Positions 34,478 through 43,153 of a stretch of 45,591 bases of DNA are shown here, piece after piece; the stretch's first letter is position 1, and each line of letters begins with the position of its first letter. The notes beneath the pieces are model-generated. The model had not been told where the DNA came from. It made no database searches and was given only the letters and a program-made list of their open reading frames with translations. Position numbers and translations under genes: made by a program. The stretch spans positions 1 to 45,591 of the forward strand of contig JAOARV010000019.1 of NCBI GenBank assembly GCA_025210395.1, written 5' to 3'. Source of the stretch: Marinisporobacter sp. GTDB taxonomy: Bacteria > Bacillota > Clostridia > Peptostreptococcales > Thermotaleaceae.

Positions 34478-36064
34478 ATGAAAAAGAATTTTAACCTTCA
34501 AGCAAGAATTATGATATTGATTACTGTATTAATTCTTTTTTCAATAAGTATTAGTATTTTGTTTGTTAGTCAATGGTCACTGAATCATATTCAAAAAGAG
34601 GTAGAGGACAATATAAGAAATGTAGCGAAGATACTAGCTCATTCTCCTAATATCCAAAAAAGCTTAAACGAAAGAGATGCTACGAAGGTTCAAAAGCATG
34701 TAAAGGATTTGTTAAGTAGATTAGATGGAGTAGATATCATTACTATAGCAGATATGAATAGGATACGATATGCCCATCCAAATCCTAAAAGGATTGGAGA
34801 GCAATTTGTTGGGGGAGATGAAGTAAGGGTTATCAAGGAAGGGATGTCTTACGTATCTCAAGCAGAAGGAACATTAGGTGTTTCTATTAGAGCTTTTGAA
34901 CCTATCCTTTATAAGGATGCACAGATTGGGTTTGTTATGACAGGGGTATTATATGAGGATATTCAAAAGTTTAGAAGACAAGCTCTTTTGACCATGTGTG
35001 GTTTTACTTTATTTGGAATAGTATTAGGTGTCTTAGGAGCATTTATCATTGCAAAGAGAATAAGAAATAGCCTTTTAGGATTAGAGCCGGCTGAAATCGT
35101 CTATTTGTATAGAGAAAATAGAGCTATGCTTAAATCTATAAGAGAAGGAATTATTGCTATTGATTCGGAAGGTAGGATTACCCTTGTAAATGATTATGCT
35201 ATAAAAATATTAAATATTAATAATCCAAATGTTATAGGAGAATATGTATTAGATGTATTTCCTACTAGCAGGCTATTAGAAGTTTTAAAAAGTGGAAAAC
35301 GAGAATATAACGAAGAGCAAATAATCAATGACACTATTATATTGACCAATCGAGTTCCTATAAAGGATGGCGATGAAATTATAGGAGCTATGGCAAGCTT
35401 TAATGATCGAACAAAGATTAAACGACTAGCAGAAGAAATTACAGGAGTAAGACAAATTATTCAAGCCCTTAGGGCAAATACCCATGAATTTATGAATAAA
35501 TTACATGTTATATTAGGTCTTATTGAATTAAATGAGATAGGCGAAGTAAGAAAGTATATAAAAGGAGTTGTAAAGGAACAAGAGCAAATAAGATTTTTCC
35601 TTATGAAGAAGATAAAAAATCCAACCATATCAGCAATTGTATTAGGAAAATTAAATAGAGCTAAAGAGCTTAAAATAAATATGGAAATAGCAGAGAATTC
35701 TTATTTAGAAAAGCATTATAAAAACATTCAAAATGAAAATTTAGTGACCATTATAGGAAATTTATTAGATAATGCTATGGAAGCCATTATGAAAAAAGAA
35801 ACGGATGGAGAAATTTATTTAAGAATTGAAGAAGTTGATGATGCTATTGAAATAGAAGTAGATGATAATGGAATCGGTATAAAGATAGAGAATATAGAAA
35901 ACATCTTTAGAAGAGGATTTACAACAAAGAGTGGAGAAGGAGGTACAGGATTATTCTTAGTTGAAAAAAGTGTGAAGCAGTTAAGTGGGAAAGTTTTTGT
36001 GGATTCTGAATATAAAGAAGGAACCAATATCTTAGTCAGAATACCTAAGGAGGAGAAAAAATGA
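34478..36064 (+). CDS. CitA/DcuS/MalK-family sensor histidine kinase
   Basis: A 528-residue membrane sensor for di- or tricarboxylates. Layout: membrane helix (about 11-31), extracellular PDC sensor (about 35-165), second helix (about 169-193), PAS (about 215-310), SpoOB-type phosphoacceptor with H336 in ANTHEFMNKLHVI, then the ATPase with N box DNAMEAI and G2 GGTGLFL. This is the DcuS/CitA/MalK layout. The response regulator overlaps its stop by four bases (ATGA). Malic enzyme and a 2-hydroxycarboxylate transporter follow, and Bacillus MalKR and streptococcal MaeKR control just such genes, so malate is the likely ligand. Confidence 0.93.
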   Translation: MKKNFNLQARIMILITVLILFSISISILFVSQWSLNHIQKEVEDNIRNVAKILAHSPNIQKSLNERDATKVQKHVKDLLSRLDGVDIITIADMNRIRYAHPNPKRIGEQFVGGDEVRVIKEGMSYVSQAEGTLGVSIRAFEPILYKDAQIGFVMTGVLYEDIQKFRRQALLTMCGFTLFGIVLGVLGAFIIAKRIRNSLLGLEPAEIVYLYRENRAMLKSIREGIIAIDSEGRITLVNDYAIKILNINNPNVIGEYVLDVFPTSRLLEVLKSGKREYNEEQIINDTIILTNRVPIKDGDEIIGAMASFNDRTKIKRLAEEITGVRQIIQALRANTHEFMNKLHVILGLIELNEIGEVRKYIKGVVKEQEQIRFFLMKKIKNPTISAIVLGKLNRAKELKINMEIAENSYLEKHYKNIQNENLVTIIGNLLDNAMEAIMKKETDGEIYLRIEEVDDAIEIEVDDNGIGIKIENIENIFRRGFTTKSGEGGTGLFLVEKSVKQLSGKVFVDSEYKEGTNILVRIPKEEKK

Positions 36065-36750
36065 TTCGAGTACTTGTGGTAGAAGACGATCCGATGCTTG
36101 CGGAGCTCAATAGAAGATTTGTGGAAAAAATAGAGGGTTTTATGGTTATAGCTACTGCTAATAATGGAGAAGAAGCTATTAAAGAATTAAAAAATAAAAA
36201 AATAGATTTGGTCATATTAGATATATATATGCCGAAAATTGATGGGATGGAGTTATTTAGAAGGGTTCGGAAGCAAAATAGAATGATAGATTTTATTTTA
36301 GTTACAGCAGCTAATGATATGGATAAAATCAATGAAGCTTTAAAGCTAGGAGCTGTAGATTATTTAGTAAAGCCCTTTGAATTTAAAAGATTAGAAAAAG
36401 CATTATTGAATTATAAAGCTCGAAAAAACTTGTTAATCAAAAAGCCCTTTGCCAGTCAAGAAGAAATTGATAAATTGTTTATAGGAGAATATAAAGAAGA
36501 GCAAGAAAAAGAACTAAAAAAAGGATTACATGAATTTACCCTGAATCGATTGATGGATTTTTTAGAAAAGCATAAAAAAGAATTATTATCTAGTGAAACA
36601 ATATCAGAAAATTTATCCATGTCTAAGGTGACTATTCGAAGATATCTAGATTATTTAGAAAATAAGGGAAGTGTAAAAAAGGAAATAGAATATGGTTCTA
36701 GGGGAAGACCTTCCTATAGATACAGATATATTTATAAAAATAAAGAATAA
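36061..36750 (+). CDS. CitB/DcuR/MalR-family response regulator
   Basis: A 229-residue transcription regulator. The receiver has D54 as the phosphorylation site (VILDIYMPKIDG) with the acidic pocket at ED9-D10 and the lysine in YLVKPFEF. The C-terminal part has the HTH of the CitB/DcuR group (SETISENLSMSKVTIRRYLDYL), where the recognition helix precedes a wing. It overlaps the kinase gene by four bases, so the pair is translationally coupled. It probably activates the malic enzyme/transporter operon starting 210 bases downstream, behind a terminator; AT-rich DNA at 36840-36900 is the likely target. Confidence 0.94.
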   Translation: MIRVLVVEDDPMLAELNRRFVEKIEGFMVIATANNGEEAIKELKNKKIDLVILDIYMPKIDGMELFRRVRKQNRMIDFILVTAANDMDKINEALKLGAVDYLVKPFEFKRLEKALLNYKARKNLLIKKPFASQEEIDKLFIGEYKEEQEKELKKGLHEFTLNRLMDFLEKHKKELLSSETISENLSMSKVTIRRYLDYLENKGSVKKEIEYGSRGRPSYRYRYIYKNKE

Positions 36751-36761
36751 AATAAATAAAG

Positions 36762-36798
36762 CTCGTATTGATAAAAAATTATCGATATGAGTTTTTTT
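36762..36798 (+). terminator. Terminator of the two-component operon
   Basis: A 13-bp stem (36762-36774 with 36779-36791, two G-U pairs) followed by seven Ts. It makes the malic enzyme operon a separate unit, with a TATAAT at 36905 as its likely -10. Confidence 0.85.
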
Positions 36799-36960
36799 AA
36801 TAGCTTTAAGGTATTTTCATTTTGTAAATAATTTAACAATATATTTTTTATTTAGAAAAAGGTTAGAATAATTTCTTAATATTTTTTTAATAAACCCATT
36901 GATCTATAATGAAACATAATTGATAGCGTTTTATACAAAATCAAAGGGTGAAAGAAAGGA

Positions 36961-38142
36961 ATGAAAAAAATGGATTATTCGAATATGGCATTAGAAGTGC
37001 ATGAAAAGCATCAAGGAAAAATCAGTGTTGTATCAAAGGTAGGGGTAACAAATAAAGATGAATTAAGTATAGCTTATACCCCTGGAGTAGCAGAACCTTG
37101 TAGAAAAATTGCAGAAAATAAAGAAGATGTTTATAAGTATACAGCAAAAGGAAATTTAGTTGCCGTTGTAAGTGATGGAACAGCAGTCCTTGGTCTAGGA
37201 GATATAGGTCCTGAAGCGGCTATGCCTGTAATGGAAGGAAAGGCTGTATTGTTTAAAGAATTTGCTGGAGTAGATGCCTTTCCTATATGTATAGATACAA
37301 AGGATGTAGACGAGATTGTAGATTTTGTAAAGAAATTAGCACCAACCTTTGGAGGCATTAATCTTGAAGATATTTCAGCCCCAAGGTGTATTGAGATTGA
37401 AACAAGATTGAAGGAAGAATTAGATATTCCCGTATTTCATGATGATCAACATGGAACAGCTATTGTAACGACAGCAGGACTTATTAATGCACTAAAGCTA
37501 GTGAATAAAAAGTGGGAAGATTTAAGAATTGTCGTAAATGGTGGAGGAGCAGCAGGCTCTGCAATTGTTAAGATGCTCCTCAATATGAATGCAAAGGAAA
37601 TCTTAGTATGTGGAAGAAAAGGAATTCTTTATACAGGAGATGAAAGCAACAACTCATTAAAAGAAGAGCTTGCTCAAATGACAAATCCTAATGATGAAAA
37701 GGGGAGTTTAGCAGATGCATTAAAAAATGCAGATGTATTTATAGGGGTTTCTGCTCCTAATGTAGTAACAAAAGAAATGGTTAGATCCATGAATGAAGAT
37801 GCAATTGTCTTTGCTATGGCAAATCCTATTCCAGAAATTATGCCATCATTAGCAAAAGAAGCAGGAGCAAGAGTAGTAGGCTCTGGAAGATCTGATTTTG
37901 CCAATCAAATTAATAATGTATTAGCATTCCCTGGAATATTCAAAGGAGCATTAGCTGTAAGAGCAAGTGATATCAATGAAGCAATGAAGGTGGCTGCGGC
38001 TAACGCTATTGCAGAAATTATTGATGAGGCTGAATTAAATGAAGAATATATTATTCCAAAGCCTTTTGATGAAAGAGTTGGAGAAAATGTTGCAAAAGCA
38101 GTTGCAAAAGCTGCTAAGGATACAGGTATTGCAAGAATATAA
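36961..38142 (+). CDS. Malic enzyme (NAD(P)-dependent malate decarboxylase)
   Basis: Converts malate to pyruvate and CO2 with reduction of NAD or NADP. The 393-residue form is the short bacterial type without the phosphotransacetylase tail. Seen are YTPGVAEPC, the metal and lysine region [34 protein letters not shown], the nucleotide loop [12 protein letters not shown] and MANPIPEI. Two starts are possible: ATG 36961 with AAAGGGTGA ten bases upstream, or ATG 36970 with AAAGGA nine bases upstream. The 2-hydroxycarboxylate transporter follows after 15 bases in the same operon, so this is a malate-use enzyme. Confidence 0.94.
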   Translation: MKKMDYSNMALEVHEKHQGKISVVSKVGVTNKDELSIAYTPGVAEPCRKIAENKEDVYKYTAKGNLVAVVSDGTAVLGLGDIGPEAAMPVMEGKAVLFKEFAGVDAFPICIDTKDVDEIVDFVKKLAPTFGGINLEDISAPRCIEIETRLKEELDIPVFHDDQHGTAIVTTAGLINALKLVNKKWEDLRIVVNGGGAAGSAIVKMLLNMNAKEILVCGRKGILYTGDESNNSLKEELAQMTNPNDEKGSLADALKNADVFIGVSAPNVVTKEMVRSMNEDAIVFAMANPIPEIMPSLAKEAGARVVGSGRSDFANQINNVLAFPGIFKGALAVRASDINEAMKVAAANAIAEIIDEAELNEEYIIPKPFDERVGENVAKAVAKAAKDTGIARI

Positions 38143-38157
38143 AAAGGAGGAAAATAG

Positions 38158-39441
38158 ATGGCGCTAAATGAAAATAAAGGGTTTCAAATAATGGGAATTT
38201 CTTTACCTATGTTTGCAGTGTTAACCATAGTTGTTCTAGGGGCAACTTATATGGGAGTTCTTCCAAAGGGAATGATTGGAGCCTTTCCTTTGATGATGAT
38301 CGTTGGGGCAGTTCTTAATGAGCTTGGAAATCGTTTACCAATTGTAAAGGATTATTTAGGTGGAGGAGCAATTGTTATTATATTTGTATCAGCAGCACTA
38401 GTTACCTATGGAATACTTCCAGAAAGCTCCAAAGATATTATGAAGGATTTTATGAAGGGGCAAGGCTTTTTAAGCTTTTATATAGCGGCACTGATTACTG
38501 GTAGTATTTTAGGGATGGATAGAAAGTTATTAATTAGTGCTTCTGTAAGATATTTACCAGTTATTATTGGAGGGGTTGCTGTATCCTTAGGACTTACTGG
38601 AATCATAGGAATGATCATGGGATACGGTGCAAAAGAAGCTATTCTTTATATAGCGATCCCAATTATGGGAGGGGGTATGGGAGCTGGTGCAGTTCCATTA
38701 TCTCAAATATTTGGGCAGGCACTAAATGTAGATCCTGCACAAATGATGTCAAAGATGGTTCCTGCTTTGGCTTTAGGAAATGCTATGGCAATCGTTGTAG
38801 CTGGATTATTAGATAAAATAGGAAAGAAGAAGAAGAGCTTAACAGGTAATGGTAAGTTGATGAAATCACAAGAGGCTGTAAGAGAAGAAGCAAGTGAAGA
38901 ATTGAAGCTTGATTATAAATTAATGGGGATCGGAATTTTATTATCTACTACTTTCTTTGTATGGGGAAAAATACTTGGTAAATTTATCCCAATTCACTCT
39001 TATGCTTTAATGATTATCAGTGTTGCCATTGTGAAGGTATTAGGAATTATGCCAGAGAAATATGAAAAAGGAGCATTCCAGTGGTTTAGATTTGTGATGA
39101 CAAACTTTACACCAGCATTACTAGTAGGAATTGGTGTAGCTTACACAGATTTAAATGCAGTAATTAATTCTTTATCTATAATCTATATTGTACTAGTATT
39201 TACAACGGTAGTAGGTGCAACGATAGGTTCGGCATTTGTTGGACATTTCCTAGGCTTTTATGCAATCGAAGCATCTATAACAGGTGGACTTTGTATGGCA
39301 AATATGGGTGGAACAGGAGATGTGGCAGTACTTTCTGCAAGTAAGAGAATGGAGCTTATGCCATTTGCTCAGATTTCATCTCGTATTGGTGGCGCATGTA
39401 TGTTGATTTTAGCCACAAGCTTATTATCCATATTTTTATAG
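38158..39441 (+). CDS. 2-hydroxycarboxylate transporter (malate/citrate:cation symporter)
   Basis: A 427-residue membrane protein of the 2HCT family (CitS, MleP, MaeN, MaeP), with about 11 hydrophobic segments. The two re-entrant loops carry the GGxG motifs: MGGGMGAGAVPLSQIFG near 170 and CMANMGGTGDVAVLSASKRM near 380. The final RMELMPFAQISSRIGG holds the substrate-binding arginine of the family. AAAAGGAGG precedes the ATG. Its pairing with malic enzyme and a MalKR-like system favours malate over citrate as substrate, though a citrate or mixed specificity is not excluded. A perfect hairpin terminator follows at once. Confidence 0.93.
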   Translation: MALNENKGFQIMGISLPMFAVLTIVVLGATYMGVLPKGMIGAFPLMMIVGAVLNELGNRLPIVKDYLGGGAIVIIFVSAALVTYGILPESSKDIMKDFMKGQGFLSFYIAALITGSILGMDRKLLISASVRYLPVIIGGVAVSLGLTGIIGMIMGYGAKEAILYIAIPIMGGGMGAGAVPLSQIFGQALNVDPAQMMSKMVPALALGNAMAIVVAGLLDKIGKKKKSLTGNGKLMKSQEAVREEASEELKLDYKLMGIGILLSTTFFVWGKILGKFIPIHSYALMIISVAIVKVLGIMPEKYEKGAFQWFRFVMTNFTPALLVGIGVAYTDLNAVINSLSIIYIVLVFTTVVGATIGSAFVGHFLGFYAIEASITGGLCMANMGGTGDVAVLSASKRMELMPFAQISSRIGGACMLILATSLLSIFL

Positions 39442-39448
39442 AATATGA

Positions 39449-39478
39449 AAAATCCTCTATCTTAAGATAGAGGATTTT
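39449..39478. terminator. Terminator of the malate operon
   Basis: Perfect palindrome of 30 bases: AAAATCCTCTATCTT and its complement, Ts on both sides. Confidence 0.9.
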
Positions 39479-39615
39479 CTATGTACTCATATAGATGAAT
39501 AACTTGAAAATTAAAGCTAGGGTTTTATCAAAATAAAATCTGCTATAATCTGCATGATAAGGATGAGAATCTTTTAAATGAATAAAGTAAAATATCTAAG
39601 TGATCTATCTAGATT

Positions 39616-40209
39616 TTAAAGATTAATGAGAATAGGTACTAAAACAGGTACAGCACTAGATAATATAACTCCTGTAATAAAAGCAATAATAGCTGCTTTT
39701 GAGTTTGTAGCATTAGAGATAATAGGAAGTGATGTATCCATGGCAGTAGCACCAGCAGGTGCAATTGCTTCTAAATCACCAATATATCTTGCGATAAATG
39801 GGATGGAGATTAGAGCGATAATTTCTCTTACTACATTAGAAATAAAGGCTAAAGCACTAAGCTCAGATGAATACTGCATAAGCATCATAGAAGATAAGGT
39901 ATACCAACCGAATCCAGCTCCTACTGCACTAGATTCATTTATTGGTAGATTTAGAAGAAATCCTCCTACAATACTTCCCAGGATACTTCCCATACCGATC
40001 ATAAAAGGTACTAATAATATTTTCAAACCCATTTTCTTTATTTTTGAAAAGGCTTCTTTATTTCTTCCCATGTCAATACCTACAAAGAATAATAATATAC
40101 ATAGTCCAATATCAATAATTATGTCTGTATATTGTAAGATATCTGGTGATAAAAATAAATAGCCAACGCCTATGCCGATTCCTACAGATGCTATGATTTT
40201 AAAACTCAT
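39616..40209 (-). CDS. lysO: LysO lysine exporter, C-terminal half protein
   Basis: A 197-residue membrane protein with about five to six hydrophobic segments. Blocks such as GIDMGRNKEAF, GAGFGWYTLSSMM and LAFISNVVREIIALI, and the APAGATAMDTSLP segment, are characteristic of the LysO (YbjE, DUF340) family, which exports L-lysine in Escherichia coli as one 299-residue protein. Here the N-terminal third is a separate gene (40199-40510) whose end overlaps this start by 11 bases, so the two are translated together. The split form is known in Firmicutes and archaea. No lysine riboswitch lies upstream. Confidence 0.85.
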   Translation of the reverse strand: MSFKIIASVGIGIGVGYLFLSPDILQYTDIIIDIGLCILLFFVGIDMGRNKEAFSKIKKMGLKILLVPFMIGMGSILGSIVGGFLLNLPINESSAVGAGFGWYTLSSMMLMQYSSELSALAFISNVVREIIALISIPFIARYIGDLEAIAPAGATAMDTSLPIISNATNSKAAIIAFITGVILSSAVPVLVPILINL

Positions 40210-40510
40210 TTGTGGCTTCCTCCTCTTTGTTCTCTTTTACAATATAGCCTTTGATGCATTTTACAAATACAACACTGAAAAGAACTGAAAATGCAGAGAG
40301 AATAACGGCTTGATAGCCTAATTTAAAAAAGGATGATAAAACCTTTTCATCAACACCAATTCGTATGCCCATAATAAAAAGTAAAAAGAAAAGGCATAAA
40401 GCTTGAATAGTATCCATTTTACTAGTAATTTGTTCTTTTAATTTTCCCTTTAATCCTACTAAAGCTCCAATAGCCAAAATAAATAAGTATAGTGCCAGTC
40501 TTGTTGCCAA
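40199..40510 (-). CDS. LysO lysine exporter, N-terminal half protein
   Basis: A 103-residue membrane protein with three hydrophobic segments (LALYLFILAIGALVGL, LCLFFLLFIMGIRIG, VILSAFSVLFSVVF) and a charged C-terminal tail. It matches the DUF340 N-terminal part of LysO; LFIMGIRIGVDEKV is the conserved piece, repeated in form as FFVGIDMGRNKEA in its partner, which reflects the internal duplication of the family. Start is TTG with GGAGG eight bases upstream. The overlap of 11 bases with the second half suggests a fixed 1:1 product. Confidence 0.85.
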   Translation of the reverse strand: MATRLALYLFILAIGALVGLKGKLKEQITSKMDTIQALCLFFLLFIMGIRIGVDEKVLSSFFKLGYQAVILSAFSVLFSVVFVKCIKGYIVKENKEEEATNEF

Positions 40511-40623
40511 TTATTTTTCCTCCTCTCAAGCTAGCGAAAGTATTTATATCTTTATTCAAAATATCATAATTTATTACAATTTACAAGAAGTATGAATAAT
40601 TTTCCATATTAACTATGGACATA

Positions 40624-40659
40624 AAAATAACTAGGAAATAATTATTTCCTAGTTATTTT
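40624..40659. terminator. Terminator of the acn-icd-citrate synthase operon
   Basis: A 36-base perfect palindrome (AAAATAACTAGGAAATAA and its complement) overlapping the citrate synthase stop codon; AT flanks let it act in both directions. Confidence 0.88.
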
Positions 40660-42110
40660 CTTGCCCCGAGGGGGATATATTTTTTTTCTATAGATACAGC
40701 TTTATAGGCAGGCCTGATGATTTTTCGATCACTGATGATTTGTTCCATGCGATGGGCACACCATCCTGCAATTCTAGCTGTAGCAAATAGGGGAGTATAT
40801 AGCTCAGGAGGAATATTTAACATTTCATAAACAAATCCAGAGTAAAGGTCTACATTGGCAGTAATGGTTTTATCAGGTTTTAATTCTTCAAAAAGCTCTA
40901 TGGTTAATTCTTCTATATTTTTATATAAGTTAAAGGCTTCAACCATATTTTTTTCAAGGGCTAATTCATATGCTTTTTTCTTCAATAAAACAGCTCTAGG
41001 ATCAGATTTTGTATAAATGGCATGCCCCATACCATAAATAAGACCTTCTTTATTAAATACTTCGTTACGTAAAATCTTTAGTAGATAATCTTTTAGCTTA
41101 CTACGATCATGATAATCAGGTACATTTTCTTTTATGTTTAAAATCATTTCACGCACCATTATATTAGCTCCCCCGTGCTTAGGACCTTTTAAGGAGCCAA
41201 CAGCTGCTGCAATAGCAGAGTAGGTATCTGTACCAGAGGATGAAACTACATGAGTTGCAAATGCTGAGTTATTACCACCACCATGATCTGCATGAAGGAT
41301 TAATGCTAAATCTAGTGTTTCTGCTTCTGTTTTTGTGTACTGATTATCTGCTCTAGTCATATACAATATATTTTCTGCTGTCCCTAAGTTTTTTTGTGGA
41401 GAGTGAATAAATAAGCTTTTATGATCAAAATAATGGGCTTTTGCTTGATAACCATAGGAAATAATCGTTGGAAATCTAGCCATAAGCTCTATACTCTGTC
41501 TTAAAACATTTTTAATAGTAAGATCATCTGGGTTTTCATCATGAGAGTAAAGAACAAGAATACTTCTTTGAAGCTTATTCATAATATTTTTACTTGGGAT
41601 TTTTAAGATCATATTTTCTGTATAACCAGGTGGAAGAAGTCTTGATTCATCAAGTAAATGATTAAAATGATCTAGCTCATCCTTTTTGGGGAGTTGACCA
41701 AATAGCAAAAGATATGCAACTTCTTCAAAGCCAAGTCTATTTTCTCTTTGAAAGCCAGCAACTAAATCTTTAATTTCTATTCCCCTATAAAATAATTGTC
41801 CTGCTGCTGGGATTTTTTTGTTTTCTTTTAATGTATAGCCTTCCACAGAAGCAATATCAGTAAGTCCAACTAATACTCCTGTACCGTTTTTATTTCGTAA
41901 TCCTCTTTTTACATTATAAAGATCATAAAATTCTGGATTGATTAAATTATTTTCTGTAGCCAAAGTAGCTAGATCATCAAAGGTGGAAGTATCTTTATTT
42001 AATTTATTTATTTTATGGATAAATTGATTGACGTCTTTATTGGTCATATTATTTTTCTTAGCTATGGTAGCTAAGTTGTGGAGAACATTTGTGTTAACCC
42101 ATTGATTCAA
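40653..42110 (-). CDS. Citrate synthase
   Basis: Condenses acetyl-CoA and oxaloacetate to citrate. The catalytic residues are visible: histidine in LILHADHGGGNNSAF, histidine in LKGPKHGGAN and aspartate in ANVDLYSGFVYE. The protein carries about 80 extra N-terminal residues, helical and asparagine-rich, ahead of the type I/II core. The ATG at 42128 lies three bases after the icd stop and has no ribosome site of its own; the TTG at 42110 has GGGAG nine bases upstream and is chosen (485 residues), but reinitiation at the ATG is possible. Last gene of the aconitase, isocitrate dehydrogenase, citrate synthase operon, which makes 2-oxoglutarate for glutamate. Confidence 0.92.
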   Translation of the reverse strand: MNQWVNTNVLHNLATIAKKNNMTNKDVNQFIHKINKLNKDTSTFDDLATLATENNLINPEFYDLYNVKRGLRNKNGTGVLVGLTDIASVEGYTLKENKKIPAAGQLFYRGIEIKDLVAGFQRENRLGFEEVAYLLLFGQLPKKDELDHFNHLLDESRLLPPGYTENMILKIPSKNIMNKLQRSILVLYSHDENPDDLTIKNVLRQSIELMARFPTIISYGYQAKAHYFDHKSLFIHSPQKNLGTAENILYMTRADNQYTKTEAETLDLALILHADHGGGNNSAFATHVVSSSGTDTYSAIAAAVGSLKGPKHGGANIMVREMILNIKENVPDYHDRSKLKDYLLKILRNEVFNKEGLIYGMGHAIYTKSDPRAVLLKKKAYELALEKNMVEAFNLYKNIEELTIELFEELKPDKTITANVDLYSGFVYEMLNIPPELYTPLFATARIAGWCAHRMEQIISDRKIIRPAYKAVSIEKKYIPLGARK

Positions 42111-42131
42111 CTTATTCAGCTCCCTCATGTA

Positions 42132-43136
42132 CTATAAATTTTTTATATTTTCAATAATACTCTCTGTCATTTCATCTGTGGAAGATAAACCGCCTAAGTC
42201 CCTTGTAATAAATTTTCCTTCTTGTATTGTTTTTATAGCAGCTTGAATGATTAAATCAGCTGTTTGTGTTTCTCCTAAATGATTAAGCATCATAGCAGCA
42301 GATAAAATAATAGCTGTAGGATTAGCCATATTTTTTCCTGCAATATCTGGAGCACTACCATGTACCGCTTCAAAGATTGCTAGATCATCTCCAATATTTG
42401 CGCCAGGAACAAGACCAAGCCCCCCAACAAGTCCTGCACAAAGGTCAGATAAAATATCTCCATAAAGGTTTGTTGTTACAATGACCTCAAATTGATGGGG
42501 ATTCATCACAAGCTGCATGCACATATTGTCTACAATAACTTCTTGAAGAATAATGTTAGGATAATCCTTAGCAACTTCTCTTACACAGTCTAAGAAAAGC
42601 CCATCTGTAAGCTTTAGAATATTTGCTTTATGAACAACTGCTATTCTTTTTTTATTCTTTTTTACTGCATATTTAAAGGCAGCTTTTGCAATTCTTAAAG
42701 ATGCTACTTTTGTAATAATTTTAATCGCTTCTGAAGAATCTTCTGAAGGTTTATTTTCAATACCACTATAAAGTCCTTCAGTATTTTCTCTGAAAATAAC
42801 AAGATCCACATTTTTAAAAGGGTTAGAAGTACCCGGAATACTTTTTATAGGTCTTACGTTGGAAAATAAGTTATATTTTTTTCTAAGGCTTACATTAATA
42901 CTTCGAAAACCTTTGCCAATAGGTGTTGTAATAGGACCTTTTAAGGCGATTTTATTTTTTTCAAGGCTTTCATAAACTTCATCTGGAACTAATACTCCTT
43001 TTTCCTTATAAACATCAAGACCTGCATTGACAATATCCCAATCTATTTTAATGCCAGTAGCTTCAATGACTTTTCTTGCAGCATTAGTTACCTCAGGACC
43101 AATACCATCACCAGGAATAAGTGTTATTTTATACAT
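42132..43136 (-). CDS. icd: NAD-type isocitrate dehydrogenase (IDH3/IMDH-like subfamily)
   Basis: Oxidatively decarboxylates isocitrate to 2-oxoglutarate. At 334 residues it is the short homodimeric beta-decarboxylating type. Seen are [12 protein letters not shown], the isocitrate-binding [29 protein letters not shown], the metal-binding [11 protein letters not shown] and [15 protein letters not shown]. The S-x-N-x-x-LR motif distinguishes isocitrate from isopropylmalate dehydrogenase, which agrees with its neighbours. Cofactor choice (NAD more likely) is inference from subfamily. AGGTGA lies four bases before the ATG, 17 bases after aconitase. Homologous genes in this family are often mis-called leuB. 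Confidence 0.92.
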   Translation of the reverse strand: MYKITLIPGDGIGPEVTNAARKVIEATGIKIDWDIVNAGLDVYKEKGVLVPDEVYESLEKNKIALKGPITTPIGKGFRSINVSLRKKYNLFSNVRPIKSIPGTSNPFKNVDLVIFRENTEGLYSGIENKPSEDSSEAIKIITKVASLRIAKAAFKYAVKKNKKRIAVVHKANILKLTDGLFLDCVREVAKDYPNIILQEVIVDNMCMQLVMNPHQFEVIVTTNLYGDILSDLCAGLVGGLGLVPGANIGDDLAIFEAVHGSAPDIAGKNMANPTAIILSAAMMLNHLGETQTADLIIQAAIKTIQEGKFITRDLGGLSSTDEMTESIIENIKNL

Positions 43137-43153
43137 AAATTCACCTGTCTTTC

